Shown here piece by piece: positions 11,924 to 24,119 of a stretch of 64,000 nucleotides of DNA. The notes under the pieces were generated by a model that worked only from the letters and a program-made list of their open reading frames with translations, was not told the origin of the DNA and did not search any database. The position numbers were made by a program, and so were the translations under genes. Positions within the stretch are counted from its first letter, which is position 1, and each line of letters opens with the position of its first letter. Where the stretch lies: the NCBI GenBank assembly GCA_031841125.1, contig CM063108.1:70590344-70654343 (forward strand), written 5' to 3'. The stretch comes from Acanthococcus lagerstroemiae (Eukaryota; Arthropoda; Insecta; Hemiptera; Eriococcidae).

Positions 11924-12606
11924 GGTAAGATTATGACGGTATCCAATGTACGCGCAGTAATTATTTATTACGACAAAGCACGATGTGGTCTGATGAGGAA
12001 CATTCTTTTAAGCACACCAGAAATTCTTCTGGCAGTCCGAAGTCTGCAAAAAGTGTGACGGGAAGAATAACTCTTCAGACATCCCAGAGCAGTTTAGTCG
12101 TTCGCGGCGCAATTCATCCCCCCTTCTTCAGCAATTCTCAGCGCAATTCACCAACGGTTCTTTCGGAACCGTAGCGCAATTTGTCCTTCCCTGTTTAGCG
12201 AAACAGTGCAATTCGGACGATGCCATGCCACCCAGTGTACCTATATGTATACGTGTACAAACAACTGACCACTACCTATTGTCGAATAATCACATCGTTC
12301 AAGGTATACCTGCTTGGTATCGGTCCAGACTCCAGATGATCAAATGATACAGCGCAAACCACTGATGTAAGACTAGTCGACGTCATTATATTATTGGTAG
12401 ACGTGCCATGTATAGCTAATTTTGTTTCACATCTGATCGGCGATGGTAAGAATTATTTAGTCTCTGGAATGCGTCGTTGAGTTTGAATTGAAAAAGATAA
12501 GAAGAAAATACCAATTTCGAAATAAACCGACACACCCTCCCGATCACAATTCGTGGGGGAACTTGCCAATTTTGTAAAGGATGGTTCGGCGTATGCCTAC
12601 TTGCAG

Positions 12607-13250
12607 AAAATACGAATTCTTCGTTTTTCACTGCGATATGAACAATACCTATATTCTACCGATAATCTAAGGTACACATTGAATACGCGAAAGAGCAATC
12701 ATTACTACTTATGAATGATCAAATGGCTTGTGAGACCCTTGGGCCCAGTGAGTATCCCTGCCTATTTCCGCATTAATAGAAAAAATTTTCGCCCGTTCTG
12801 CAGGCCAGTTTCGTCTTAGAACAGTATGACTTCACAAACTTGAAATGTAACATTGTTTATTATTTCAGACTTACGTAGAAACATATAAAATCAGGTAAGT
12901 ATGGAATAGTAAATACCTACTCGTAGCAATAGGAATCACCATAATCTGACACGGTGTTAAAAGGTACCTAATTCAAAATTATTAATAAGTACATCGGAGT
13001 CGAAACGACTTTTAAATTTTCGAATTTATAGCATTCAATAAGGACAGATGTTGAGGATGCGCTAAGCCGTCAGCTTACCAACAGACTCGCAACTACCTAC
13101 TCGTATTTGTGTCAGATGATGAGACAAATATTAAATCAGATAGATGGGTGAAATTTTCTCGAGTCAACCGAGAGAAACAGTTTTCAATATTTCAGTTTAT
13201 TTTGGTCATTAAAATCGTTCTACTGCGTAAGATTCAGTTAAGAGACAAAT
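12607..13250 (+). pseudogene. Relic gustatory receptor 3' exons A, B, C (subfamily 1)
   Basis: Three degraded pieces occur in the correct order and strand. Relic A (12607-12671) follows TTGCAG and ends EQYLYSTDNLR before GT; it aligns with REPTFPTDRQ of the intact exon at 23109. Relic B (12804-12894) follows CTGCAG and ends at GTAAGT. Its CTTACGTAGAAACA matches ATTACGTACAAACA of the intact exon B, but TAC has become TAG, a stop, and its 91-nt length breaks the 90-nt phase. Relic C (about 13194-13250) follows TTTCAG, reads FILVIKIVLLRKIQLRDK and then stops. It keeps the spacing to the Q[FL] end, but the tyrosine is lost. They are probably the former 3' exons of the exon at 8779. Each match alone is weak; order, strand, splice sites and lengths together make the case. 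Confidence 0.55.
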
Positions 13251-14241
13251 GAAGTAGAGCCAGGGAGAAATGTCCCCCTCCACCTTAAATTTGCAGATAT
13301 AATTAATAATTGCGAAGATTTTTAATTTTGTATTTTACATTTTAGCATAATTTACTGCGAACATACTTGACGGAAGAATATTGGTTTATTTATTAGATTT
13401 TTATTTATTTTTTAATAATTACAGAATTTTTTTGAACATAAAGGGCACCTATTTACTCAAAGACCCTATTTTGAGGTATTAATAAGAACCTGACAATACT
13501 ATGGGTTGTAGCCGTGACTAAGATCGGGGTCAATTTCATTTATATCGACCTTTACAGAGCATTTCTTACTCATTCGATTACGAAACTTAACAAAATGGTC
13601 ATTTTCCAGAAAGGGGGTATTTTGTGTCACGAGGGTACTGAAACTGAAAATTACTCATTTGTCTTATTAATTTCTAATGTTTTCGACAGTTTTACATTCC
13701 CCTCATATTGTACATGTTTTTCACAATAGAATGGGTTAATTGACAGGCTCTCACTTTCCCCCCATCCAGAGAAAAAAAATTGCCAAAACTCGAGAGAGAA
13801 GCGTGATAAAGACGTTCATTCATGTCTCATTACTTTTCTACCTCCTGCTATGTTTCTGTTAAAATTAGGCGTTGTAAGGAGACAACTTATGCAAACTTAT
13901 TGATGTTGGCAAATTCTGGTACATAATTCTGTTACGTTACTGATGATTCATAACTGACTTTTACGTTATTCCAGAGAACTTCACAGAAATCGTGTTCGCG
14001 TAGTGCTCTGTAGTGGATTTCAGTAGTGTGGATTATCAACGTCTCGTTTCTCTGACGACAATTTCCGATCTAAATTATTTTAATCCGATGATAAAATACG
14101 GGTTTTTTCGCTAGTTTTAGGTTACTTGGTGAGAATATCTATACCATGACAATCACTACATGCGAACTTACAACATTACTATGGCGGCATAACTTTATTC
14201 ACCCGGTTTTCATTCCGCTAGCTTAGTTCTATCAAGAATCT
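13251..14241. other. Intergenic, no gene seen
   Basis: AT-rich sequence with short unassigned frames. No splice sites with coding sequence between them and no repeat ends were recognised. Confidence 0.5.
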
Positions 14242-14504
14242 TACGTGTGAGCTGACAGGAAAAGGAGGGACCTCAGCGCAAAAATGTAAATTTTACAGGA
14301 GAGCGGATAAACAAAATTGATAACGTTTTCACGTTATGGAGAACTCAACTTTGAAGACTTACAGCTGTTTGGGAAAACTTTTTAGAAATTTTTCGACAAC
14401 ACCACGCGAAAGAGTGGCCAGAAATTAGTCAAAAACAGTTGTTATCACAAAATGATTTTTTTTTTTTGCGCTGAGGTCCCTTTATTCCTGTCAGCTTACA
14501 CGTA
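14242..14504. mobile_element. MITE with ~40-bp terminal inverted repeats
   Basis: The left end TACGTGTGAGCTGACAGG, continuing through GGGACCTCAGCGCAAAAA, is matched in reverse at the right end (about 14466-14504) with a few mismatches and a 1-bp length difference. The element is 263 bp long and non-coding. Superfamily not determined. Confidence 0.75.
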
Positions 14505-15394
14505 TTTGTGTAGCGACAAATAGTTGGGCAAATTGAGATTTTGATTTGAGAGTAGAGAAGAACGAAAGAAAGAGAAAAAGAGAAAAAAAGTGATCAAAAT
14601 TGCCTACTTCTTGGAGAATGACCTAGAATTAAAATAGCAACGTTGCTGCTAGAATTTTGTCAACGTTCAGTTCGGTCGGCGTTCTTTTTCGGAGGTTAGA
14701 AAATGATTATCTACATCCATCAGGTTTGGTAAAGCTGCGCACGAGTGACGAGCCCTCCACTCGGTGCTGTGTTTGTCCCGAAATCGCATAATGTCACGTT
14801 TATTTAATCAAATTAAACGGCAACCAAACGGCATTCGAAAATAATGAACATCAGTTGGAAGGCGAAGAGTATACGAGAGTGAGCGGACTTCGGGCTCGAG
14901 CATACGCGAAATGAAAATTGCGCCCAGGAAATCTCCCTTCTTTTCGTTGTAAGTAAATACGCAGAGCCCAGCGCAGTAGCTGAAAATCTGGAAATCCTCG
15001 CTCGAATATACAAACTTAGTTAAAACAAATAACAGTTAATAAATCCTGCCGCCACTGTTGCTTATTGCTGCACATCAACGCGCTGCGAATAAAATTGAAT
15101 CCGAAAGTGTTCGTTACCGCCAGCCATCAAGATTATTTACCTGCGAATCGGGACTCAGCAGGGGCCATCCGCTTCGTTAATTTGGTTGCAGAATTAATTG
15201 ATAGATACCTGCTATCTACAGACAGATTCTGCGAATTTACATCGTACCTATAGATTGTTTCACTTTCTCTTATTTTTTTGACCTTACGCAACATTTTCCG
15301 AAAATGCTTTTTCAAGTTTAAACGTCTAAAGCAACACGTTAGACAATTTCGATACGAGCACATAAATGTATGTATTTATATGTATGAATGTATG
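14505..15394. other. Intergenic, no gene seen
   Basis: Contains a purine-rich GAAAGAGAAAAAGAG tract (about 14561-14590). No recognised genes or repeat ends. Confidence 0.5.
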
Positions 15395-15396
15395 TA

Positions 15397-16366
15397 GGGG
15401 AGCATGGGGAGAACTGAGACAAGGGAGCAATGAGATAGTGCTGATTTAGCCGACACTACAAACTATAAATGGCAACACTGCATCACATATTCGACACTAT
15501 CCAGTAAGCTAACACTATCGTAGAAAAAGTTTCAGTTCTATCGATTAGTAGCTGTGATATTGATAACGTGATCGAAATTTGGTCAATTTTTTAGTTTTCA
15601 GCATTTACGAAAAAACGTTCACAAGAAAGAAAATTTGTATTTGCCAAGTAAATCATATCTTTTTTAAAATATGATCTATTTAGTAACCAAACTGTACCAA
15701 AACCGTTTTTTTTTTCAGGAAGTTGTTTTCGAGTTTTTAGCGATTGAACATTTTTGCCGCATTAGGGAGCAATAAGACGATTTTTTAGATAAAATATCGG
15801 AAATTTTCGTTGATGCAGCATTTTTGCGATGTATGAATATCTTACCCACCGAAACTGAATAAATGTGTTGACTACTATACATTGAACACCTACAGGAAAT
15901 TTTTTTGAACCAAACTTGAAGACCATCCTGCAGAGAGGCCTTATCAGTTGCCCAGTTTTTGTCTCATTGGTCCCTATTTACAATGTTCCCAACTTTTTTC
16001 CCTCTTCAATTTCAGAATGTCAAGTTTAATAAATTTAATAATTGTAATGTCCGTATAAAATAAATTTATACTTTTTTGTACTATGTAACATGATCATTTG
16101 ATTGAATTTTCTGTATTTCATGTGTTGTCTCATTGTTCCCCATGCACTGTGTCAATGCTCCCTTTTAAATTCTTGTGGGGTGATATGAGACAAAATTTTT
16201 GAAGGGCTGTAGGATTTTTAGAAATGGCCCGAGGAAGTTGAATTTCTTAGGGTTTGTAGTTCAGTCACGTAACTATAGGTTGCAATTATTCAAAGCTTTT
16301 CATAGTGGTTCTACGTCATTTTACAACGGTTTTCCAAAAAGTGTCTCAGTTCTCCCCATGCTCCCC
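15397..16366. mobile_element. TA-flanked MITE with GGGGAGCATGGGGAGAACTG ends
   Basis: The two ends are inverted copies of GGGGAGCATGGGGAGAACTG (continuing GAGACA), both flanked by TA (15395-15396 and 16367-16368). A TA target is typical of the Tc1/mariner-pogo group. The interior, about 0.92 kb, has no transposase frame. It holds several more GGGAGCAATGAGA-type words in both orientations near 15421, 15762, 15965, 16128 and 16151, so the subterminal sequence was amplified. Confidence 0.75.
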
Positions 16367-16739
16367 TAGTATGTACTGTACATATTATGTATACGATGTA
16401 CGAGGAGGTAATAAGTATAATATGTACCTATCTAACATATGTTGTTTTAAAATTCTCGCCGTGTGTTGTTGTCGTCGTTGTCTCCCGTACGCTTTATTTC
16501 GTTATTTTCAGCGTTCAGCCAACACTTTATCGCCGTGCACAATGAACATACGTAGAACAGCAGGCAGGCCTTATCGGAAAAGGAAATAATTAGGCCTCGC
16601 AAGAATGGAGACAGTTTCGGACGATTTTTCAGCCTTCATAAGCCGGGAATCGTCGTCGGAAAATCAGTCGTGGTTGGGACTTCAGATTTGGTTCGTGAAA
16701 GAACGAGTACTCGTACTACACGTGACTGAGTAGGTATGT
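16367..16739. other. Intergenic, no gene seen
   Basis: A 94-codon + frame (16305-16589) starts inside the MITE and has no recognisable product. Confidence 0.4.
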
Positions 16740-19026
16740 CCCGATCGGCATTTTAACAGTGTATACGCGGTTGTTTTACAGCGTACATCGTTTTAATAAT
16801 GTTTTTAGGGCAGCTGTACGCTGTACATAGCAGAAGATGGGCACCATGTACATAAATCTGGGCAGGGGGAACAGCGTTTCTCTGCTAAAGAGAAGCTCCA
16901 AATACACTGCTGTGTATTAACAGCGTATTTAAGCTTCTTCTGCAAAAATTTAACGATGTTGTGTTTGAATGTCATTCATACAGTGGATATACACAGCGGC
17001 AGTACAACGTTTGTGATACAATTTATACACAACGGCGTCCACAGGGCGTATTGCAAACGCTGTAGCGTTTCTACTGTGTACTGTTGTCAGAAGTACGCTA
17101 GACCATTGCTATGATTTTAAAATGAAACGGTCGTTATTTTTTGTACAAGTTCATTTACCTCGGCACCATCACCTTATCCCCCCTTCGACACATACTACCC
17201 TGATAAATTCTTTAAACAAACATCCACGACTTCTGCCGGAAACCAGTATGGCGGCAGTGCAGTTTGTTGTGTGGTTCGTTTCAGTGTTTCGTTCTGTTTT
17301 GTATTTTTGTGCCGGTTCGCTATTTTATAGGTAGTGTTTTAGCGATTGCAATTCATAATCTTGAAAAAATGTCGCAGTAAGTTTAATATGTTATTACAAT
17401 TAATTAATGTTCTTATTCTTCTAGTTACGTACTTCTTTTTTCTCCTTATTATTCGCAGCTGTCTTCATTAGCAATAACGAAAATACAATTCACTAGGAAC
17501 TGTGCTTGCTAAGAAGCTGGTGTTGACTGTCAGTAAACTGGCTCTTGCGTGTGAAAAAATGTAAATTACCATTGAAAATTCTGGGTTGATACTTATGAAG
17601 CTCCCTAATGAAATGAAAATCCCTCTCCATTCTACAAAACATGATTGTAGTGGTAAAAATATTATGCCGGCTTGACCTTTTTGAGGCATCAACGACTTTT
17701 TCACCCAAGTTTAAGATACAAGAATGGGACGATTGAAGGCTGTTACTCCAGTTTGGCAGGGAACAGCCATTTTCCCAAAACTGGCTGCAAAATTTCAAAT
17801 CATCATGATAGTTTAAAAATAATATGTTGAATAATATAATGGGAAACAAAGTATACAGACTGCGGAATCTGTTTCATTCATTTATTTACACATTCCATTT
17901 CAGCAGCTTTTACTCCTTCCCAACGCTGCGCTGTATTCCCTTACATGCGCAACATAATTTCGGGGTCGTTATTTGGGGGGGGGGGGGAGCATCTAAGACT
18001 TTTTTCATACGCTGTTGGAAAAAAATACACCAAAAGTGCTAAAAATTACTTTTCAGGAGGAGAATCAAAAATATCCCCCACACCCCTTTTAATACTACTG
18101 ATAACTTATAGGCGGCAAGTCATCGTTGAGGTATAGGTGGTGCGAACCTAAATCCGCCGCTGCTCCTTCCCTCGAAATAAAATGGAGTCAAAGATCCAAA
18201 ACTTAGAAAAGAAATAGGTAACTTTAAAGTGCTTCAAATTAAGGATATGAAACCCACCTCCACGATTAGCCATCCAGCTTCAAGGAACAGAATGAAGAAT
18301 GAAAACAGAAAAAACCAAGGACTATGCTCCAGGTTCTTTATTAGCCAACCAACCACCCTCATTCACGCTCCTCCTGCCGGCTTTGCTCAACGTTTTACGC
18401 TTCATTTCCCTGCCAATTTCTCTCTATCAGAGGTCCTTGCCCTTAACTCAGGGGAGCTATTTGTTCTTTCTTCGAGTATACAACTAATACCAATTGTAAC
18501 TTTGCAGCTAATCATTCTCAACTAGTGACCACTGCATTATTATAGAAGGTTATAATGATGGCGGTAGGGGACGAGGTTTTCTCCTGGTGTAACCTACTAC
18601 AGGCCGAGGAGAGGGGTCGCCATTGTCTGCAACCCCCCTTAATTATCTCTCCCTATTGATGGATTACTCTGGGAAGAGAGTTCACTAGACCGGGTAGGGG
18701 CTCACTGTGGTGAGGGAGATAGCCATGATGAGGGCAGTGTTGATTGGGCTTGTAAAGATAGGGGAAGGGTTTTTTTGATAAATTCTAAATATCTAAATTA
18801 CTTTCAAAATTATTCAGTATACATTGTAATGCTGCTTCTATAATATTTTCTTGAAGTGTGGCCTCTACCAAGTGTCGCAGGAAATTTATATCTTGTGTTT
18901 TGCGATTGTTCTTAAAAGGCTCAGAAAACTTGTAGATTGTTAAGAGCAGAAGTTAAAAAAAAAACCATTTTTCAACTGCTTCCTGTAGAGTAGGAATGTG
19001 TATAATTTATTAAAAAAACATACAAT

Positions 19027-19287
19027 CCCTCCTGGAAATCGCGGGGCTACCCCAAATTCCGGCATCGACGCCAGATATACGCCAAATTTACTCTCGATTC
19101 TAGCGCAAATCGAGCACCAATCAAAAATCGGCGCTCGATTTGCGCCAGGCGCCATAGACGGGCCAAATATACGCCGCCCACAAGTGGCCCAAAATTCCGG
19201 CAGCGGCGCTCGCATGTATTTCAAATGGGAAGGCGCTAGCGCCAATCTGGCCCCAATTTGACGCTGGCCCCATGATTTCCAGGCGGG
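19027..19287. mobile_element. GC-rich 261-bp MITE nested in the 3.6-kb element
   Basis: The ends read CCCTCCTGGAAATCGCGGGG and, inverted, CCCGCCTGGAAATCATGGGG. The interior is much more GC-rich than its surroundings and repeats words such as CCAAATATACGCC, AAATTCCGGC and GCGCTCG in direct and inverted orientation. Both strands are open for about 90-100 codons, a by-product of GC content and internal inversion rather than a gene. Confidence 0.65.
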
Positions 19288-19383
19288 ATTTTCTGATACC
19301 TAGCTACCGGATATTAAAATAATTGTATTCCCAGAAATATTTCAGCCTTTAAAACTTCAAACTCTTTTTCTCATATATTACAG

Positions 19384-19607
19384 AACACATTCAACGAAAC
19401 GTAAAAAAAGACAGGAAAGATCTGCTGACGGCCATACACAGACATCTAAAAAACAAACTGGACCAACTCAGGAAAAAGAATCGTCTACGACAACAGGAAT
19501 TCGAAAATAATAATATTTCAGTAGAAAATTACATCGATAATCCTGTTTCCGAAGAAAATACACATTTTTATAATAGTATCACCAAATCAATAATGCAATT
19601 GGGATAA
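19384..19607 (+). CDS. Possible last coding exon of the unknown element
   Basis: After TTACAG an open stretch of 73 codons runs to TAA at 19605. It is strongly charged (VKKDRKDLLTAIHRHLKNKL, then LRKKNRLRQQ) and ends in a more acidic tail. It may form an amphipathic or coiled-coil helix. No start codon is present in frame, so it would have to be a 3' exon. I do not recognise the family. The acceptor and the composition are the only support. Confidence 0.3.
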
Positions 19608-20368
19608 TGTAAATTTTTATTATTATCTTGAGTCAGGTTAGTTAAAGATTACTTTTTTAGATTTTACTGACTTTTTAATAATTTATCTAGTTAATAATAT
19701 ATTTTGTATATATTCAGACTGAAAATTGTTTTTATGTAATACGAGTATGTTTATAACTTAATAATGTATATTGCATTATTAGATTTTTTAGAAATGCATT
19801 TTTTCATGTACATGTATCTTGAAAGTTGAAGTTTTTATATAATATATGACTAGTTATGAACAATTTTGGATTCGTATTGTTGATTGGATAGTAGTGTTTT
19901 AACAGTGTATCAGCAGTGTTAGTCAGTGGCGTATGAAAGGTGTAATAGTAGGGTCAATAAACAGGGTATTGACCGCGTTGGGACAGCGTACAGCAACAGT
20001 GCGTGTGCCGCGTAGATACAATGTACTGCAACAGTGTATTGAGGGTGTAGAAATAGCCTAGAACAGCAGTGTACTGACAGTGTAGGTACAGCGTACAGCA
20101 AAATAGTGTATCCAGAGTGGAAAACAACAGTGTATTAACTGTGTACACTTGAGCGTCAAGCAACCGCGTATTAAAGGCATACGCTAGTCGTTTATCAACA
20201 GTGTATTTACAGCGTTTATTGAGTGTTCCTACAGCATGGATACACTAAAAAGACGCTATAGAACTACTTTAAAAATGTACCGCGTGAAAGCGTCTTTTCG
20301 TATTCATAGGCTGCCCTACAAACGCTGTATTTTTATAGTGTATATACACAGCTAAAATGCCGATCGGG

Positions 20369-22103
20369 GTGTAGTACGAGGTACGAGAAATACGAACGAA
20401 CGAATATCCGAAATACGAAGTAGGAATTTTGTACGAATGTACGAAATACCTTTCAACAGAATCAGATCAAATATACACAGATCACTAACCAACAGAAAAG
20501 ACGAATGAATAAATTAAAAAATATTACGAGTAGGACCTGACTAGAACAAAAGAGAAACAGAGCGAACAACAGGGTGGGGTGTTGTTGAACAGAGAAATAG
20601 CCGCACGAGGGAAACAAGCGTTGATTTCTGAGTTAATCGTGAACACGGCAAAGAAATCGACCCTAAAAAACACATCCTATGATTACTAAGTCAGGTAACG
20701 AACAGAGAGTATGAGCAGGACAAATCGAATATTTGTTTTTAGGGCTGAATACTGAATGATAAAACAAATGAGTTTCCATAAACGGAAATGGAATAAATCA
20801 CCATTTATTACGGTCATGACCGTATACAAGGAAACTGGGGGGGGGGGTGTCTGACCCTCCTGGGTACGGCCATGCGCTTAGAAATTCAGGAAAATGCGGA
20901 TCTCCGAAACATTAGAAACCCCGTATGTTAGGTCACCCCCCCTCGCCATATTCCTGGATACGACACTGGTTACGGTGCACAGCCTTGGCGCTCATGGCAT
21001 GTCGAACAACTTGTTCTTTACTTCCCTTTGCCTTTTGTCCAGTATTCGACACATGTTTATTTAATGTGCCGAGAGTCGACTGAATTCAACGCACCCATCC
21101 TCGAATGCCAGAAAGGAACCGAATAATTTTGTGCAAAACATGCTTAAGAAATGCGTCATTAATTCATCGTTTATGCGAACGAAATTTTGTTTACAAAAAT
21201 TTGGACGATAATGTCGATGTAAATAACATATTACGATTAAAATCCAAGGAAATAACGCGGGCTCTTTCGCCCCAGGGATTTTTTATTATTTGTGAACGCG
21301 CCATCACGTAACGTTACTATGATAATGTTCTATCGATGATGTTCCAATGGGGTAACATAGCCGAATAAGTCAGTAGGTATTCAGTTGAAACAGATTCATC
21401 TAACCCTAACCGATGAAATAATGACGCACTATTTTTTCTTTTTTGTATAAATTGAAGAAAGCATTGTACGCAACAATCGACGAGTGTGAAGTTCCTGGGC
21501 TTTACTTTCGACTTTCGGGTCGAAAACTTCGGACTCATCGATAATACATAGTTAAATTTTCGCCATTGTTGCTTACATTATACTATTTTTGTTGCTCATT
21601 GGTCAACACTGTTCTTTCGTGTCAAGCCATTCAACCATACAGCAGTAAGTTCTCTTACACACAACTTTTAGCTTTGGCACGTCGTTAAAAATAATAATAA
21701 TAATAATAAAATAATAATAATAATAAATAAATCAACGGTTATGCGTATACTTCCAACGTGACATTCGAGTCAAGCTAAATTTTTGACTAAAGTAAACGGT
21801 TGCAGGTATTTTACAGTTTCTTACTAAGTCAAAACCTCCTCTGGGTGTGCTATCTTGGAAATTTTTACAAATGTTGGACACAAAAGAAACAATTTTTCTC
21901 CCAAAAGTTGGACTGTTTCCCCGATACATGGAGACTGCTTTGTGCATAGTCCAGATCGATAAGTCATCCTTTAAATACACGCACGCACTATACAGTAGAA
22001 GAATACAGGTAACACTGTTCTGTATACTGAGCAAAACATATGGTACTGTTTTGAACCCAAATTTTTCCCGGAATTCCAAAACTGAATTCTGGTAGACACC
22101 CCG
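20369..22103. other. Intergenic, no gene seen
   Basis: Contains a GGGGGGGGGG tract near 20838, an AAT microsatellite (about 21690-21727), and 60-160 codon frames on both strands with no recognised product. No receptor first exon was found here, so the 3' exon set downstream has no 5' exon of its own nearby. Confidence 0.5.
21690..21727. repeat. AAT microsatellite
   Basis: Interrupted run of AAT triplets. Confidence 0.85.
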
Positions 22104-22434
22104 TTTTATTTTGTTAAATAGTTTCATCTTCACTATTTTATTTTTGCGATTCGGGTGCTTCGGGTTGTATAAACACCATCTTCTCTGTTGACAGCAAGTA
22201 CTCATCAAACAATTTCACTTCCTGCGATAACTTCATTTTTAATTAATATACAAATACAGAATTACAGATTTGTTTCTATGAAGAAATGGGTCTCCAACCG
22301 TGCATCACTTTTTGTATTAAAAATGCAAACCTTTGAAAATTACAATTAGCAGGATGTGGACATGTTCACACGATGAGCGAGTACCCTTAAAAAGAGTAAC
22401 AGAGTTACGAGCTACTCGTCAAAAATTGGCCCCG

Positions 22435-22545
22435 GGCCAATTCTACTCGCTGACTCGCTGGCGAGCTGCGAGTTGAATGTTCACACATGCGTTTTACTCG
22501 TGATCGAGCAACTCGTGCAGAGTTACTTACAAGTGTGAATTGGCC
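22435..22545. mobile_element. Small GGCCAATTC-ended palindromic element
   Basis: GGCCAATTC at the left and GAATTGGCC at the right bound about 111 bp rich in ACTCG/CGAGT words. A second copy lies in the duplicated unit at about 26962-27073. Probably a MITE; the family is unknown. Confidence 0.4.
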
Positions 22546-23108
22546 TTTAAGGAAAATCGATTGCTATAGTCTATTCCGTACCTACCTATGTGTACATACG
22601 TACTTACCTACTTCAGATCACAAAATAAATCTACAGGTAACTCACATTCTTAATAGGCAGTTGGTCATCAAATGTGAAAGGCTCACCTGAAACAAAAATA
22701 AGAATACGAAGCGTGTAAATTTAAATTATTACGAATTTAAATATTCGACACGTGGTTAACCTTCCATGATCACATGTGTAAACATTGGCCTTCGTCGTTC
22801 GAAAATTCAATAAGTTTCACGAGATAGCATGAGATGTTTGCATTAACAATCGAGATACTCAAGTATAGAGTTAACGAAAGAGGGATTTATGCTGATATAG
22901 CACCAGAAAATGCGCTGATAGGGAAAGGAGTTAGGTGCCAAAACGTTTTCATTCATAATTTTGTTAAAGTTATCGAACGTGCGGTACTCCCTGTAACATT
23001 CCCTCAAACCTTGACAGACATTTGACCTTTCTGAAGCAGAGGTTCGTTGTAAAGATTATATAACATTAATTCTAATTATTTAAACGTTATACTTGGATTA
23101 TGTTGCAG

Positions 23109-24081
23109 ATGAAAAGAGCAACTAAGCGAATCCACGATGTGATAATTCGGGAACCGACATTTCCTACTGACAGGCAGGTTGGTAGAACGAACAGTAGGTA
23201 CACAATAGGATAATATTTTTACATACACATCATCCACGCATTCTCAATGAATGTGGAAATATTATAATTTCTATCACTCACAGAGTAGACAGGCATGATG
23301 TAGCTCTATACAGTTTATACTCGTACATACAATGCGATCATACGTGTTCGTAAAGAACCAGAATGTAGATCTGAGCTTCTTAATACTCCTATGAAGATTT
23401 TCTTCTTAAGGAAGAAAGAGACAGAAGATGGTCGACGAAATATAGGAAGAATAAACTACTAGCTAGCAAAATAAAAAATAAACTAAAAATAGAAAAGTAA
23501 AAATAATCTTCCTTGTTTCCTTTATATCTTATCTAGTATACAAACACAAAAATCTCAGGGGGGGTGAAGACCTAATTGTCATCTTCCTGTCGGAATTATT
23601 CCGTACAACCTCCTATGCGGAGGAAATCAGACATGTATCCAGCAGCCTTAAAGCCAAGTAACACAAACGTTCAACTTGGAAAATTTTCTAATCCAATTTT
23701 ATTTTTTTCTCAAAATAATTATCAGAAATTGAGTGGCCTAATCTTCATTCCTCTGCTCGATAATTCTAATACAAATGTTTTCAGTTGAAGAATTTTTCAA
23801 TGAGCTACCTTCACCGAGATTTAACATTCAAAGCTTGTGGAGTGTTGAACATTACGTACAAACAGCTACTATCGGTGCGTAGGAAAGTAATGAAAAGCTT
23901 TCTGCTTGATACTTAAACGTACTTGTAATTTATTCAGAAATTAAAAAAACAATCGGAAAAGTTGTACTCGTATAATACACACATGACTTAGTTAATCAGG
24001 CGGTGCGGTTGTTACTTTAAATTTCAGATTATGGCAATGATACTCGGTTACATTATCGTACAGATACAATTTCAAATGTGA
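23109..24081 (+). CDS. Gustatory receptor 3' exons A-B-C, copy 1 (shared C-terminus)
   Basis: Three intact phase-0 exons. A: 23109-23177 after TTGCAG, 23 codons, MKRATKRIHDVIIREP..., donor GTTGGT. B: 23785-23874 after TTTCAG, 30 codons, containing FKACGVLNITYKQLLS, donor GTGCGT. C: 24028-24081 after TTTCAG, 17 codons plus TGA, IMAMILGYIIVQIQFQM. Together B and C give the seventh membrane segment and the GR C-terminal signature (known form TYxxxxxQF; here GYxxxxxQF). Exon lengths and phases equal those of the complete receptors at 36874, 45324 and 48533. No first exon lies between this set and the MULE. Joined to the exons at 2828, 6545 or 8779 it would give receptors of about 368, 371 or 364 residues, the normal GR size. 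The splicing itself is inferred. Confidence 0.8.
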
Positions 24082-24119
24082 TCTGATTCCGAAGGGTGCT
24101 GTTACAGTAACTTCCACTA

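Larger units (their letters stand above)
9790..12220. mobile_element. Decayed MULE (Mutator-like) DNA transposon
   Basis: The insertion lies between the receptor exon ending at 9660 and the relic 3' exons at 12607. Both ends are inverted: the left side reads GTGAATTGCGC followed by GGGATGAATTGCACCGCG, and the right side (about 12112-12162) carries the complement with GGGATGAATTGCGCCGCG. The core word AATTGCGCCGCGAACGA occurs at both ends. Extra GCGCAATT-type words extend the right end to about 12215, so the outer limits are uncertain, and I could not settle the target duplication. A broken MULE transposase lies inside (see 10152-11923). Confidence 0.7.
16740..20368. mobile_element. 3.6-kb TIR element of unknown class with CAGTGTA-like arrays
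   Basis: The left end CCCGATCGGCATTTTA (16740-16755) recurs inverted as TAAAATGCCGATCGGG (20353-20368). The next bases, AACAGTGTATA versus the complement GCTGTGTATA, also agree. Both subterminal zones (about 16755-17095 and 19890-20350) are crowded with degenerate words of the type ACAGTGTA, ACAGCGTA and CAGCGT. The interior holds a possible coding exon (19384-19607) and a nested MITE (19027-19287). The sides flanking the TIRs gave no clear target duplication. No transposase family was recognised. Confidence 0.6.

Noticed and set aside
18940..19261. Open frames on both strands, 87-101 codons
   Set aside because: They lie mostly inside the GC-rich inverted-repeat MITE at 19027-19287, where lack of stops follows from composition.
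21732..22208. 158-codon minus-strand open frame
   Set aside because: It crosses the left breakpoint of the tandem duplication, so its N-terminal part also appears at 26553-26735 with a different continuation. It has no recognisable domain.
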